Assembly: GCF_938030685.1 (NCBI RefSeq)
Contig: NZ_CALHHX010000122.1
Span: 1 to 25,971 of the forward strand
Direction: 5' to 3'
DNA: 25,971 nt
Source of the DNA: an uncultured Campylobacter sp.
GTDB lineage: Bacteria > Campylobacterota > Campylobacteria > Campylobacterales > Campylobacteraceae
Below are positions 8,440-17,800 of this stretch, piece after piece. Below the pieces are notes generated by a model. It did not search any database, was not told where the DNA came from, and saw only the letters and a list, made by a program, of their open reading frames with translations. Made by a program: the position numbers and the translations under genes. Position 1 is the stretch's first letter, and every line of letters begins with the position of its first letter.

Positions 8440-8517
8440 CTTAAATTTAAAGCGTGCGGCTAAACCTAATACCGCTAGGACTCCGCCAAAAACGGATTCA
8501 GCGGAGCTTGCTATGAT

Positions 8518-9039
8518 TTACTCTTTAGGAGCGCCAGTGTATTGGAAGGTGTATTTAACCGAGAACGGCTCCCACCATTTGCCTACGCCTGTCGCTTTGT
8601 CCGCGTGGCGGCCGAATCCGTTGGTGCTTGGATTTTCGATATTATAGGTTAGCTCGTAATTGCCCACGCCGTTTACCATTTTGATATTGGCGCCATAGTG
8701 AGGGCCGTCGCTAGCTACCATCGGCATGAAATTTCCCTTTTGGATCTTGCCTGTATCTAGGTTTTTAAGTACATAAGCGACCTTTAGATAAGGGATCCAC
8801 TCGCCCTCTCCAAATCCGTTTGCGTTGCCTTTGATAGCGTGGATATCCGCCTCAAGGTGGATGTCCGCCTTGCTAGGAGCTAGATCGATGCCTTTAGGCT
8901 CCATATCGATAGGCTGAAGATACACAGCAGCGATCTCCATTCCATTTTGCTCAATCGGCTCGCCGATCGGATGCTCTCCCGCCATTGCTATAACAGAGGC
9001 TAGGCTTAGTACCAACATACCTGAAAAAATCTTTTTCAT
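8518..9039 (-). CDS. p19: P19 periplasmic iron/copper-binding protein
   Basis: Periplasmic metal-binding partner of the Ftr1 iron permease (P19/FetP/Tpd family); the C. jejuni protein binds copper and is needed for growth under iron limitation. Length is 173 aa with a cleavable signal peptide ending at about AMAGEHP. The family core is clear: GMEIAAVYLQPI, DIHLEADIHA, PYLKVAYVL, MPMVASDGPHYG and NGFGRH, which supply the Met and His metal ligands. A strong ribosome-binding site (AGGAGAG) precedes the ATG. It sits 14 bases after the ftr1 stop, so the two genes form one transcript. Confidence 0.96.
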   Translation of the reverse strand: MKKIFSGMLVLSLASVIAMAGEHPIGEPIEQNGMEIAAVYLQPIDMEPKGIDLAPSKADIHLEADIHAIKGNANGFGEGEWIPYLKVAYVLKNLDTGKIQKGNFMPMVASDGPHYGANIKMVNGVGNYELTYNIENPSTNGFGRHADKATGVGKWWEPFSVKYTFQYTGAPKE

Positions 9040-9053
9040 CTTTTCTCTCCTTA

Positions 9054-10985
9054 TTAAGATTTGTTTTTTTGCTTATTTTTTAAGATCAAAATTCCTACGA
9101 TTAGAAGCACGATCATCACCGCTTGCGGCACGAGGCTCTGGACGTAAGGATAAAATCCGATCCACGTAATCGTAGGAAGCCCATCAATAACGGTAGGCAC
9201 GAATACCTTGCCCTCGACTAGTTCCATCACGCCCTTGCCCACAAATACGACGGACATATAAAATATGATGACCGATGTAGCGATGAAAAATGGCTTGATA
9301 GCGATTTTAAGCGAGAATTTTTTGATGACGATATAAACTATGATAAGAGCCGCCAGACCCGCTACGAAGCCTGCTGCTACCATGCTGGTAGCTGCCGGAC
9401 TTTTGGCATCGAAAAGTAGTGCCAGATAAAATAGTACCGTCTCTGCGCCCTCGCGATAAACCGCTAAAAACACCGTCCACCAAAGCATCTTGCTATCGCC
9501 CGAGCTTAGGCTGTTTGAAATTTGACCTTGGATATAGGCGCTCCACTTTTTGGAGCTTGCATTTGAAAGAAGCCAAAAGCCCACGTAAAATAGCAGAACT
9601 ACGGCGATTAACATCACCGCGCCCTCCATCACTTCGCGCGTTTGTCCTGCATTTTCACTACCGAAGATATAATTCAACCCGTAAGCCGTAGCGATACTTA
9701 GCACAACCGCTACGCCAAGAGCGCTGTAAACGATATTTAGGTGCTTTGAGTTGCCGGATTTTATAAGTAGAGCGATGACCGCGGCTACGATGATGAGCGC
9801 TTCAAATCCTTCACGCAAGATGATGATAAACGCGTATAAGAATAGATCCCAGTTGCTTGATTTCTTCGTTAGCTCTAGGCTTTGGGTAAGCTGATCAAAT
9901 AGCTTATTTTGCGCCGCTACGATCTGCTCTTTGGAAGCACCCGCGCGCATAAGAGCCGAAATTTTATTAAAGCTTGCTTCGGTGTCTAGCTTAAGCTGAG
10001 TATTTTTAGCACCGACGATATTCTCCATGCCGCTCTCTTCGTATTCATCAAAGTAGATATTACCGCTCTCGTCGATCGCATCATCAACCTTGCCGCTCTC
10101 ATAAAGCGCCAAAACCTTAGCCATTTTGTCTTTGATATTTTGCACAATCGGCGTAAAATCCTTGCCCTCATCCTCACTAGTATCGCTTTGTGCTAACGCA
10201 GTCTGCGGCGCTATGGAGTAGCTTTCTTGCGGCAAATCATTTACGGCTTTTAATGCTAGATTATCTAGGGCGTTTATCGCTTCGTCAAATTTTGATTTGT
10301 CTGTATCCGCATCCTCACGCAAGAGATTTCCAATGATCTGCTGGATTGATTGATCGGTCTGAGACGAGACATATTTTCGTACCGCCTCTTCTAGGCGTTC
10401 GTTGCGGTAGATATCAAATTTAGCGCGATTTAGCGCAGCTTTTAGCGCAGCAGTGTCTTTCTTATCAAACGCAGCTTTAGCGTTATCCAGCTCAGCTTTA
10501 AATTCCGTATAGACGCTCATCCACGGCGAAGTTGTACCGGATGCTGCGGAATTCCCGCCTGAGGCTGGCGCAGAAGTGCTGCCATCGCCTCCGTCTTGAT
10601 ACTCGGCTACGAGACGATGACCAGATTCAATCACAGGCAGAACCTCGTCAATCTCGCGATTTAGATTATCGATCATTGCTTGGATCTCATTTAGAGGCTT
10701 TTCAGCTTTGATCGCTTTACGGATATCGCCGAATTGCTTCTCCATATCGTAGGATTTTTTCTGACTTAAATTTATGCGAATGCCGGCTTCTAGATTTTCA
10801 AAATGCCCGAAATACGCCTCTTGGGTTATCTTTCTGGCCTCCGAGTTATTGCCGTCTACATAAAATTTAACCGCCTGGGCAAATTTTTCTTTAATCGCCG
10901 CCGCTTCGGCGCGATAATCGGTCTGCGCCAGCAACATGCAAAATGGAAAAATAAGAGCCAAAATCGCAAATTTAAAAAATTTCAT
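9054..10985 (-). CDS. ftr1: Ftr1-family iron permease with long periplasmic domain
   Basis: Iron permease (Cj1658-like) that moves iron across the inner membrane with P19. It begins with a signal-type helix, followed by about 350 periplasmic residues and then seven or so membrane helices. The two Ftr1 iron-binding motifs are REGFE (about residue 390) and REGAE (about 510). The periplasmic part has two related helical repeats: EAYFGHFENLEAG near residue 47 and NIYFDEYEESGMEN near 307, each followed by a similar pattern. An Ala/Ser/Gly/Thr-rich linker lies near 132-150. The start has AAGAAGG at the right distance. It is the first gene of the operon, with a promoter upstream. Confidence 0.95.
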   Translation of the reverse strand: MKFFKFAILALIFPFCMLLAQTDYRAEAAAIKEKFAQAVKFYVDGNNSEARKITQEAYFGHFENLEAGIRINLSQKKSYDMEKQFGDIRKAIKAEKPLNEIQAMIDNLNREIDEVLPVIESGHRLVAEYQDGGDGSTSAPASGGNSAASGTTSPWMSVYTEFKAELDNAKAAFDKKDTAALKAALNRAKFDIYRNERLEEAVRKYVSSQTDQSIQQIIGNLLREDADTDKSKFDEAINALDNLALKAVNDLPQESYSIAPQTALAQSDTSEDEGKDFTPIVQNIKDKMAKVLALYESGKVDDAIDESGNIYFDEYEESGMENIVGAKNTQLKLDTEASFNKISALMRAGASKEQIVAAQNKLFDQLTQSLELTKKSSNWDLFLYAFIIILREGFEALIIVAAVIALLIKSGNSKHLNIVYSALGVAVVLSIATAYGLNYIFGSENAGQTREVMEGAVMLIAVVLLFYVGFWLLSNASSKKWSAYIQGQISNSLSSGDSKMLWWTVFLAVYREGAETVLFYLALLFDAKSPAATSMVAAGFVAGLAALIIVYIVIKKFSLKIAIKPFFIATSVIIFYMSVVFVGKGVMELVEGKVFVPTVIDGLPTITWIGFYPYVQSLVPQAVMIVLLIVGILILKNKQKNKS

Positions 10986-11036
10986 CTGAACCTTCTTAAG
11001 TTAAATTTATACATTAAATTTCAAAATTAAGTAGCA

Positions 11037-11042
11037 ATTATA
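11037..11042 (-). promoter_or_regulatory. Candidate -10 box for the ftr1-p19 operon
   Basis: On the minus strand this reads TATAAT, preceded by a T-rich stretch (TTACTTTTTAAGATTTTTC) typical of epsilonproteobacterial sigma-70 promoters, which lack a clear -35. It lies about 50 bases before the ftr1 start. A weak half-site resembling a Fur box (TTATGATAA, at about 11079-11087) lies further upstream. Iron/Fur control is expected from the family, but the operator is not convincing. Confidence 0.5.
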
Positions 11043-11176
11043 TGTAGAAAAATCTTAAAAAGTAATAAAAAAAGCGGTTATCATAAAGCACGAAAGCGGC
11101 TAAATTCTCAATTGCAAGAGCTTTTTGATAGATGGAATTTAATAGAATTTAGGATATGGCGGAATTTTAAATGGCA

Positions 11177-11194
11177 GTCGGATTTTACTCCGAC
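11177..11194 (-). terminator. Hairpin just after petC
   Basis: GTCGGA (11177-11182) and TCCGAC (11189-11194) with a 6-nt loop, about 10 bases beyond the petC stop. On the minus strand the sequence after the stem runs TGCCATTTAAAATT, so the T-run is poor. It probably ends or stabilises the petABC transcript. Confidence 0.4.
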
Positions 11195-11204
11195 CGCTAA
11201 AATT

Positions 11205-12308
11205 TTAATGAAGTTTCGACCAAATTTTGCTTTTCCAAAGACCTGCAAAAACAGAAAGGATCAAGAAATAAATCATAATATTTATGGTTGTAGCTTCACG
11301 CTCGGCTTTTTTGCTATCGCCTACGTCAGCTAGATACTCCACGACCTTGGCTTCAGCGTTTTCGTTCAAGCCTACGCGCGGCATCGAAGTGCCTGGAAGC
11401 TTCTTTTGCGTATCATTGATAAACTCGTGTAGATAGTTGGCGCCCTTAGAACGGATCATCATCGAAAGATCAGGAGGCGTCGAGCCCATATATGCAGCCA
11501 AGCTAGCCTTATCGCTGGATGCAAAGAGCTTATCATATTTGACGTCGTGGCATCTTAGACAAGCATCCTCAAAAACCGCCTTGCTTAAAAGGAATTTTTT
11601 CTGCGCTTCGTCTAGTTTGGTGCCTTGCTTGATGCCGCTAGCAGCAGCCTCAGAGACAATTAGCTTATCCTCGCTAGGAGCGAGCGACTTTAGATAGGCT
11701 ACGATATCGGCGATCTCTTGATTTAAATCACCGCCTGCACCGAAAAACCCGGGCATCGGAAAAGGCTTTTCATCGCCAAATTTCTGATCTAGCTTAAGAG
11801 CCATGATCGGATCTTTGATGAGCGCAGCTAAGAATTTATCAGTGTATAGATAGCCTGCGCTGCTAAGATCCGGAGGATTGACGCCGTATGCGGCACTAGC
11901 GCTTGCCGCGTCCATAGGAGCGGGGATATTTGCACTTTTTACTCCATGACATGCGGTGCAGCTTGCATTTGTAAAGGTCTCGGCGCCGCGCACAGCATCG
12001 CCTTTGCTAAGATCGATTTTATTTATCTCATCCCAAAAAAGCACCGTTTTGTCTTGTTGCTCTTTCGCGCTAGCTAGGGCTTTTTTAGAATTTTTTATCA
12101 TCGTCTCATCCCCGCCTTTTTCAGCTGCGGCCAAAGCGCTTTCTGCTGCGGCTACGTTATGCGCGGCTAAAGCCGTATCGCCTGCTGCAAAATCGTAATT
12201 TACCGGATCGGTGTGCGGACTGAGCTTAGTATGAGCATAAGGCTCGATAAACCAGTATAAAATTCCCACACAAAAAAGCACCAAGATTAGGGTTCTTATC
12301 TCTTTCAT
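11205..12308 (-). CDS. petC: Dihaem cytochrome c1 subunit of cytochrome bc1 complex
   Basis: Membrane-bound dihaem cytochrome c that takes electrons from the Rieske protein in the epsilonproteobacterial bc1 complex. Two haem sites are visible: CTACH (Cys117-His121) and CLRCH (Cys250-His254), each followed by a likely Met ligand (PMPGF at 185; GTSMPR near 320). There is one N-terminal helix (6-20) and a C-terminal anchor (about 342-360). Residues 40-90 are an Ala/Lys/Glu-rich, probably helical stretch between the anchor and the first haem. GAGGGT precedes the ATG. It follows petB by two bases. Haem attachment would be done by the CcsBA encoded upstream. Confidence 0.95.
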   Translation of the reverse strand: MKEIRTLILVLFCVGILYWFIEPYAHTKLSPHTDPVNYDFAAGDTALAAHNVAAAESALAAAEKGGDETMIKNSKKALASAKEQQDKTVLFWDEINKIDLSKGDAVRGAETFTNASCTACHGVKSANIPAPMDAASASAAYGVNPPDLSSAGYLYTDKFLAALIKDPIMALKLDQKFGDEKPFPMPGFFGAGGDLNQEIADIVAYLKSLAPSEDKLIVSEAAASGIKQGTKLDEAQKKFLLSKAVFEDACLRCHDVKYDKLFASSDKASLAAYMGSTPPDLSMMIRSKGANYLHEFINDTQKKLPGTSMPRVGLNENAEAKVVEYLADVGDSKKAEREATTINIMIYFLILSVFAGLWKSKIWSKLH

Positions 12309-12310
12309 GG

Positions 12311-13570
12311 CTATACCCTCTTTCTTTCTGCGATTGTGATCAACGGAAGCACTACGACAAGCAATCCGATATAGATGATCGATAGGGCAAAGCCCCAGTA
12401 TTTATTTTCGATACCGAGCTCCATACCGTCTGCGGGGAGCTTTCCGAATAGGCTAAGCAGAATCATGTCGATTACCAAAACCCAGAACCAGATGAAAAAC
12501 GCCTTGTTTTTATGCGCGGGTGCTACTACGCTGCTGCGATCAAATAGCGGTATGAAAAATAGCGAAACTCCAGCGAATGCAAATGCAATAAGCCCGATGT
12601 CGGCGGCCTTAAGCGGTCCTACGTCGAAGTAAAATCCACGCAGAATTTCATACTCCCAGAGGAAATACCACTCCGGATAGATATGCGTTGGGGTTTTGAG
12701 GCTGTTTGCCGGCTCGAAATTTATCGGATCCATCGCAAAATCGAAGTGAAAGCCCACCAGATAAAAGAAAAATATCATAAAGATACTGACGTAGAAAAAA
12801 TCCTTCGCCAAAAAGCCCGGCCAAAACGGAATTACCTTGCTTTCGCTAGTTTTTCCTTCCAAATACTTCTCGCCTTCGAGCTCAAAGTCAATCTCCTCGC
12901 CGTCTAGGTTATTTACATGCGGAAATCTAAGCGAATAAAAATGCACCGCCAGCACCGCAACCACCACGAGAGGCAGTAAACAGACGTGAAGCATAAAAAA
13001 TCGCGTCAGCGTCGGATCGCTTACGGCGTAATCGCCGCGAATCCATTCGACTATCGCATCGCCGACTACTGGAATTCCGCCGAATAAATTCGTAATAACC
13101 ATCGCCGCCCAGTAACTCATCTGCCCCCAAGGAAGCATATATCCGCTGAAAGCCTCAGCCGAAAAGATGATGAAAAGTAGCATTCCGCTTACCCAAATCA
13201 TCTCTCGTCCTTGCTTATACGAGCGGTAATAAATAGCTACTAAAGTATGAATGTATAAGATCAAAAATACGACTGATGCCGATACTGCGTGGATATGTCG
13301 CCATAGCCAGCCGTATTCGACCTCTTTCATAATCGTGAAATTTACGCTATCAAATGCTAAATTTACATCCGGTTTGTAATACATCACGAGCATTAGTCCA
13401 CTAACGAACAAAACTATAAATAGCGTCATCAAAATAACGCCCATCGCCCAAAGGAAGCTGATATTTTTAGGAATCCAATACTCGCTTACCATCACCTTGA
13501 AAAATTTCGTTACGGCGAGCCTTTGGTCGAACCAATCCCAAACTCCCGTAGCTTTTCTTATATGTGCCAT
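12311..13570 (-). CDS. petB: Cytochrome b subunit of cytochrome bc1 complex
   Basis: Quinol-oxidising cytochrome b in the inner membrane, 419 aa, one-piece type. The haem-ligand histidines lie in helix two (WRHIHAVSASVVFLILYIHT, about 90-112) and helix four (MLHVCLLP and AVLAVHFY, about 195-215). The quinol-site motif is PEWY in HIYPEWYFLWEY (about 300). About eight or nine hydrophobic helices are visible; the last ends at TIAERKRV. It starts nine bases after the Rieske gene and is followed two bases later by petC, the usual petABC order. Confidence 0.97.
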   Translation of the reverse strand: MAHIRKATGVWDWFDQRLAVTKFFKVMVSEYWIPKNISFLWAMGVILMTLFIVLFVSGLMLVMYYKPDVNLAFDSVNFTIMKEVEYGWLWRHIHAVSASVVFLILYIHTLVAIYYRSYKQGREMIWVSGMLLFIIFSAEAFSGYMLPWGQMSYWAAMVITNLFGGIPVVGDAIVEWIRGDYAVSDPTLTRFFMLHVCLLPLVVVAVLAVHFYSLRFPHVNNLDGEEIDFELEGEKYLEGKTSESKVIPFWPGFLAKDFFYVSIFMIFFFYLVGFHFDFAMDPINFEPANSLKTPTHIYPEWYFLWEYEILRGFYFDVGPLKAADIGLIAFAFAGVSLFFIPLFDRSSVVAPAHKNKAFFIWFWVLVIDMILLSLFGKLPADGMELGIENKYWGFALSIIYIGLLVVVLPLITIAERKRV

Positions 13571-13579
13571 CTGCGCCTC

Positions 13580-14086
13580 CTATGCTTTCTGCTTTAGGGC
13601 TTGGTATTCGGGGCCCTCTTCGCCTAAAACGAGTTTCGTTCCGTCTATTTTAAAGGGCGGTATATCCATAGGACGCGGCGGCGGACCGAACACGTTTACG
13701 CCATTAGCATCGAAAATTCCGCCGTGACATGCACAGATGAATTGTTGCGTCGATGGCTTATAGCTGGGAATACAGCCCAAATGCGTACAAAGCCCGATGC
13801 AAAGCGTATATCTAGCATCCCCTACGACGACGTCACGGGCATCGTTTTTAGGCATATCGGCAGTCTTTTTAAGCACGAAAATCGGCTTTTTACGCCACTG
13901 CGTTTGATACAGCTCGCCCTCTTTGATCGGACTTAAATCTACCGTAGTGACGCCGGCGGCGCGCACGCTAGGTAACGGATCCCACGATTTCTTCATCCCC
14001 ACGAGTGCGAAAACGCCACCCACAGCGGCAACCGCGCCGAAAGTAAGCCCGATAAAGCCTCGTCTATCCTGTTTTAGATCAGACAT
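13580..14086 (-). CDS. petA: Rieske iron-sulfur subunit of cytochrome bc1 complex
   Basis: [2Fe-2S] Rieske protein of the bc1 complex, exported by the Tat pathway. The N-terminus carries the twin-arginine motif DRRGFIG followed by a hydrophobic segment (residues 12-30) that stays as the membrane anchor. Cluster ligands are Cys100 and His102 (CTHLGC) and Cys118 and His121 (CACHGG); Cys105 and Cys120 form the usual disulfide. Length (168 aa) is normal. It is the first gene of petABC, with AAAGGATAAAG directly before the ATG and a candidate TATAAT about 70 bases upstream. Confidence 0.97.
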   Translation of the reverse strand: MSDLKQDRRGFIGLTFGAVAAVGGVFALVGMKKSWDPLPSVRAAGVTTVDLSPIKEGELYQTQWRKKPIFVLKKTADMPKNDARDVVVGDARYTLCIGLCTHLGCIPSYKPSTQQFICACHGGIFDANGVNVFGPPPRPMDIPPFKIDGTKLVLGEEGPEYQALKQKA

Positions 14087-14831
14087 CTTTATCCTTTCAA
14101 ATTAAGAAATTGACAAGCATCAATTTTAGCCAAATAAAGATTAAATCAATATGATTATAAGCAGAAATTTAGCTTAACCTTGCAAGCTAAATTATATTTT
14201 AAGATAATTTTAATGCCTAGCGAGGCGTTTTCGCAGTTTAAAATTTTATAAATTCAAATTCTATTATATTCTATCATGGCGCGGAATTTAAAATTTTAAA
14301 ATTTTATCGCGCAAAAGTTACTGCTACAATGGCGTGCAAAATTTTAAAATTTCGACATCATAAATAAAATTTCATAAAGCGCGAGATTTTAAATTTTAAA
14401 TTTAAAAATGAGCATAGAATTTATAAAATCAAATTTTAAAATTTCACTGCTCGGTCATGGCGGCAGTAGGGCAGAATTTTACGCTAGCGCGCTAGCTGAA
14501 ATTTTAAAATTCTAAATTACGTCGCGCTTCCGTCGTATGAAAAAATTCCACTAGAAGTAAAATTTAAAACATTAAAATCCCATAGCGGTGCAAATTCCAA
14601 ATCATTAAAATTTTACGACGTCTTAAAATCTCAAGCATCAAAAATTCTGTCGCGATGCAAAATTTTAAAATTTAGCGCAATCGCGAGCCGTAAAATTCTA
14701 TAAAATTCTACGGGATCCTAAAGCCTAGCCGAAATTTAAAGATAAATTCCATAAATCCCTAAAGCCTCGGCAAACTGCAAAATCAGGGCAAAATTTCAAA
14801 ATTATTATTCTAAAATTTGAGCCCCACCTAT
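14087..14831. other. 745-base repeat-rich non-coding region
   Basis: No gene found. The right part (14220-14820) is very AT-rich and packed with variants of AAATTTTAAAATTT (exact copies at 14291, 14339, 14431 and 14660), GAATTTTA and TAAAATTC units. There is an imperfect hairpin with GC ends (GCGCGG at 14279, CGCGC at 14308) and a 14-bp palindrome, GCTAGCGCGCTAGC (14483-14496). The left end holds the petA promoter. It could be decayed genes or a repeat sink. Confidence 0.7.
14154..14159 (-). promoter_or_regulatory. petA: Candidate -10 box for petABC
   Basis: Reads TATAAT on the minus strand within TTTCTGCTTATAATC, about 68 bases before the petA start. The upstream sequence is AT-rich, with no good -35, as usual for Campylobacter promoters. 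Confidence 0.45.
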
Positions 14832-17800
14832 CTAAAGTCTAGCCGATTTGCCCGAGCGGAAATACGCCGCGATCGCAAGAGCTATCATCGAGGCAACCAT
14901 CGCGTACGCCCAGCCCGGCACGGGGATACGCTCGCCGCTAGCGTATGAGTGCATGCCGCTTAGGTAGAAATTTACACCAAAATAGGTCATTATGACGCTA
15001 AAATACGCAAACATCGAGGCTACGGCGAAGGCGAATTGATTATTGAGCTTCGGCATAAATCTAAAATGCACGACCACCGCATAGATAAAAATCGTAATGA
15101 GCGCCCAGGTCTCCTTCGGATCCCAGCCCCAGTAGCGCCCCCAGCTTTCATTCGCCCACACGCCGCCTAGGAAGTTGCCCACCGTCAGCAAGCAAAGGCC
15201 CAGGATCATCGACATTTCGTTGATATGCGTGGCTTCTGCGATATTGCGAGCGATCTCGGGGTTTTTCTTGTCGAATAAAAACATCACGAGGGTGAAAATC
15301 CCAAGCAGCATGCAAAGCCCCAAAAATCCATAGCTCGCGGTGATTACCGAGACGTGGATCGTAAGCCAGTGCGATTTTAGAACCGGCTGGAGATTAGTGA
15401 TCTGCGGATCGATGTCGCTAAGATGCGCCACCATCAGCGTTATGCCCGCCATTATCGAGGTAAGCGCCAGCGAGATGGCGGATTTTTTAGAAAAGAATAT
15501 TCCGCTTAGAGACAGCGCCCACGCGATATAGATGAGCGATTCGTAGGAGTTGCTCCACGGCGCGTGCCCCGAAACATAGCCTCGTAGCGCAAGACCTGCA
15601 GTATGCGCGATAAAAGCGACGATATTTACGACATAAACGAGCTTAAATGCGCCGCCTAAGCGAAGAGCGGGCTTCATCATTCGCAAAAAGATAAAGATCA
15701 GAAGCAAAAATCCCGAGATAGTGTAGATCGGAAAAAGGCGAGAAAAAATTTTAGCCTTATTAAATAAAATTTCATATTTTATCGCGCTCTCGCTAGGCAT
15801 TAAATTCGCTCCGTTTTGCGCTTGGTATTTTTTGACGTAGCTTAGCATCTTTTCCGCGCCACTCCAATCCCCGCTTTCTTGGGCATAGACCACGGACGAA
15901 ACGAATATTCCCATCATCTTTTTAACTTCAGCAGATTCGTTTTGATCCAGCTCATCGCCTAGATATAGCGGCGAAAGCCACTCGTTATTTTTAGCATTCT
16001 TAACCGGAATAATTCTAAAATAATCCCCCATAAACGCCGAGTAAAAGACGTTTACGCGCTCATTTACCTTGATGATCTCTTTATCTAGTACACCGCGATT
16101 GCCCAAAGGCTTTCGGTTGATCTCCTCGACCATTTTATCGAGCTTGTAGTAGCTCTCGCCGCCTTTAAATTCAAAAAAATCCATCATACTGGCGTGGCTT
16201 TGCTTTTCATTCATACCTAGAATTTTTTTAAGCTCGGGCTCGCTAACCTTGATGATCGGCGCACGCCTCCAGTAGCTTTGATTTAACATAAACGAAAGCG
16301 CGGCGGCGTTATGGTTTAAAATTTCGCCATTTGGCGCCTTATAGTCGTCGGCGCGGTAAATTTTATTTAAAAGCTCCCTGGAAACGGTATCAAAAGGCTC
16401 CATTCGCCCATCAAATCCCTGAATCACGAGGCTTGCTAGATCTTCACTAAATTTAGGATCAAATTTCGGCACGGCTAGTTCGCCTCCCATAGTAGAAAAA
16501 TTATGCGGCGGGACGGAGTCTTGCTCCGCCGCAGATTCTTGCGAAGCGGAGCTTTGATTGGAATTTTCAACGGCGGAATTCTGCGCGGAATTTTGCACAA
16601 AATTTTGCGAAGTAGAATTTTGCACGCTAGCCGGGCTTTGCGGCGCGGAATTTTCTGCGGCTGCATTTGAGGCGGAACTTTGCGAAGTAGAATTTTGAGT
16701 CGTAGAGTTTTGTTCGGCATTTGCTGTGCTAGGATACAATGTGCTCAAGCTCAAAGCCAACGCGCCTACTAATGCCAATGCTGCGCCTTTAGTACCGCGT
16801 CGCGATTTTTTGGCGCGTTTTGATGCAGAGCTTTCTGCAGAGCTTACGGGCACCGAGCCAGACGCGGAATTTTTAGAATTTACATCTTTTTCTCGAGCAA
16901 GATGCGTATTTTCGCTGATTAAGCGCGAGAGCTTGAAAAAGCGCGAGCCCCGGTTGAAAAAGTTAAAAAACATCCCTACGCAAAGCAAAAAATAGCCGAT
17001 GTAAGTTGGAACTTTACCGGGGTCTTTATTGACCGAAAGCACGGTGCCACGCTCATCCGTGTCGTATGAGCTTTGGAAAAATCGGTATCCGCCGTAATCG
17101 AGCACGTGATTCATAAAAATATCATAATCAAAGCTCGTATTGCCGTCTTTTAGCGTAATTTCACTTTTATATCCGGAGGGCGAATTGGTGCCTGGATAGC
17201 GATCCATCACAAAGTCGCGAAGCGCGATTTTAAAAGGCAGATGAAGCATCTTTGGTGCCAAGGCTACGATGAAATTCTTATCTCCCACCTTGTAGCTAGC
17301 GCCATGCGAATCCCTAGGCACGTAGATTTCGCGACTCTGCCCCGCAAAGCTTAGCGTAGCTACTACGCCGGGCTCACCCGGTAAATTCGCATCGACCGGG
17401 ACGAATTTCTCGACCGCGGAGCTAAGTAGGCTAACGGGAGCGAAATTTATCCCGTCGAAGCTGTAAAGCAAGAGATTGCCTAGAGGATTATCCTCGTTCC
17501 TCTTAAGCGGCACAGTGCTCATATCAGCCATTTTAGTGGCGTTTATATCAAGGCTTGAGTTTAGATAAAATTTGCCGTCTTTGGATTTTATGTAGATGAA
17601 ATTCTTACTCTTAGGCTCTGCGTTAAAAGTGATACTAAGCTCGCCTATCTCCATGCTTTCGCCTGATTGCAAGGAGACGTTTTGGCTGCCGACATTGTTT
17701 GAAAATAATAACTCCACGCGCGCAGGAGCCTGTCCGGTCGGATCTTGCACCCATTTTAGCTCGCCGTGTTCTATTAGCTCTTTAAATTTTAAATTTGCGA

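Larger units (their letters stand above)
8097..8517. other. Long non-coding gap inside the iron operon
   Basis: No gene is visible in these 421 bases. The gap holds four copies of the palindrome AAATTTTAAAATTT, a 19-bp perfect hairpin (8297-8337), a 13-bp perfect hairpin (8407-8439) and a 6-bp stem (CTCCGC at 8481-8486, GCGGAG at 8501-8506) just after the p19 stop. The other intergenic gaps in this operon are from overlapping to about 15 bases. It could be a processing, attenuation or termination zone, or an accumulation of repeats. Confidence 0.7.

Noticed and set aside
11076..11090. Possible Fur box upstream of ftr1
   Set aside because: Only one half-site (TTATGATAA) is close to the consensus; the other half is missing, so I did not call it as an operator.
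14409..14516. 35-codon plus-strand ORF starting ATGAGCATAGAA in the petA-ccsBA gap
   Set aside because: It contains two palindrome-type repeat units, has no ribosome-binding site, and its protein has no recognisable feature.
14087..14831. CRISPR-like array in the repeat-rich gap
   Set aside because: The repeats are too short, degenerate and irregularly spaced, with no spacers of uniform length and no cas genes nearby.
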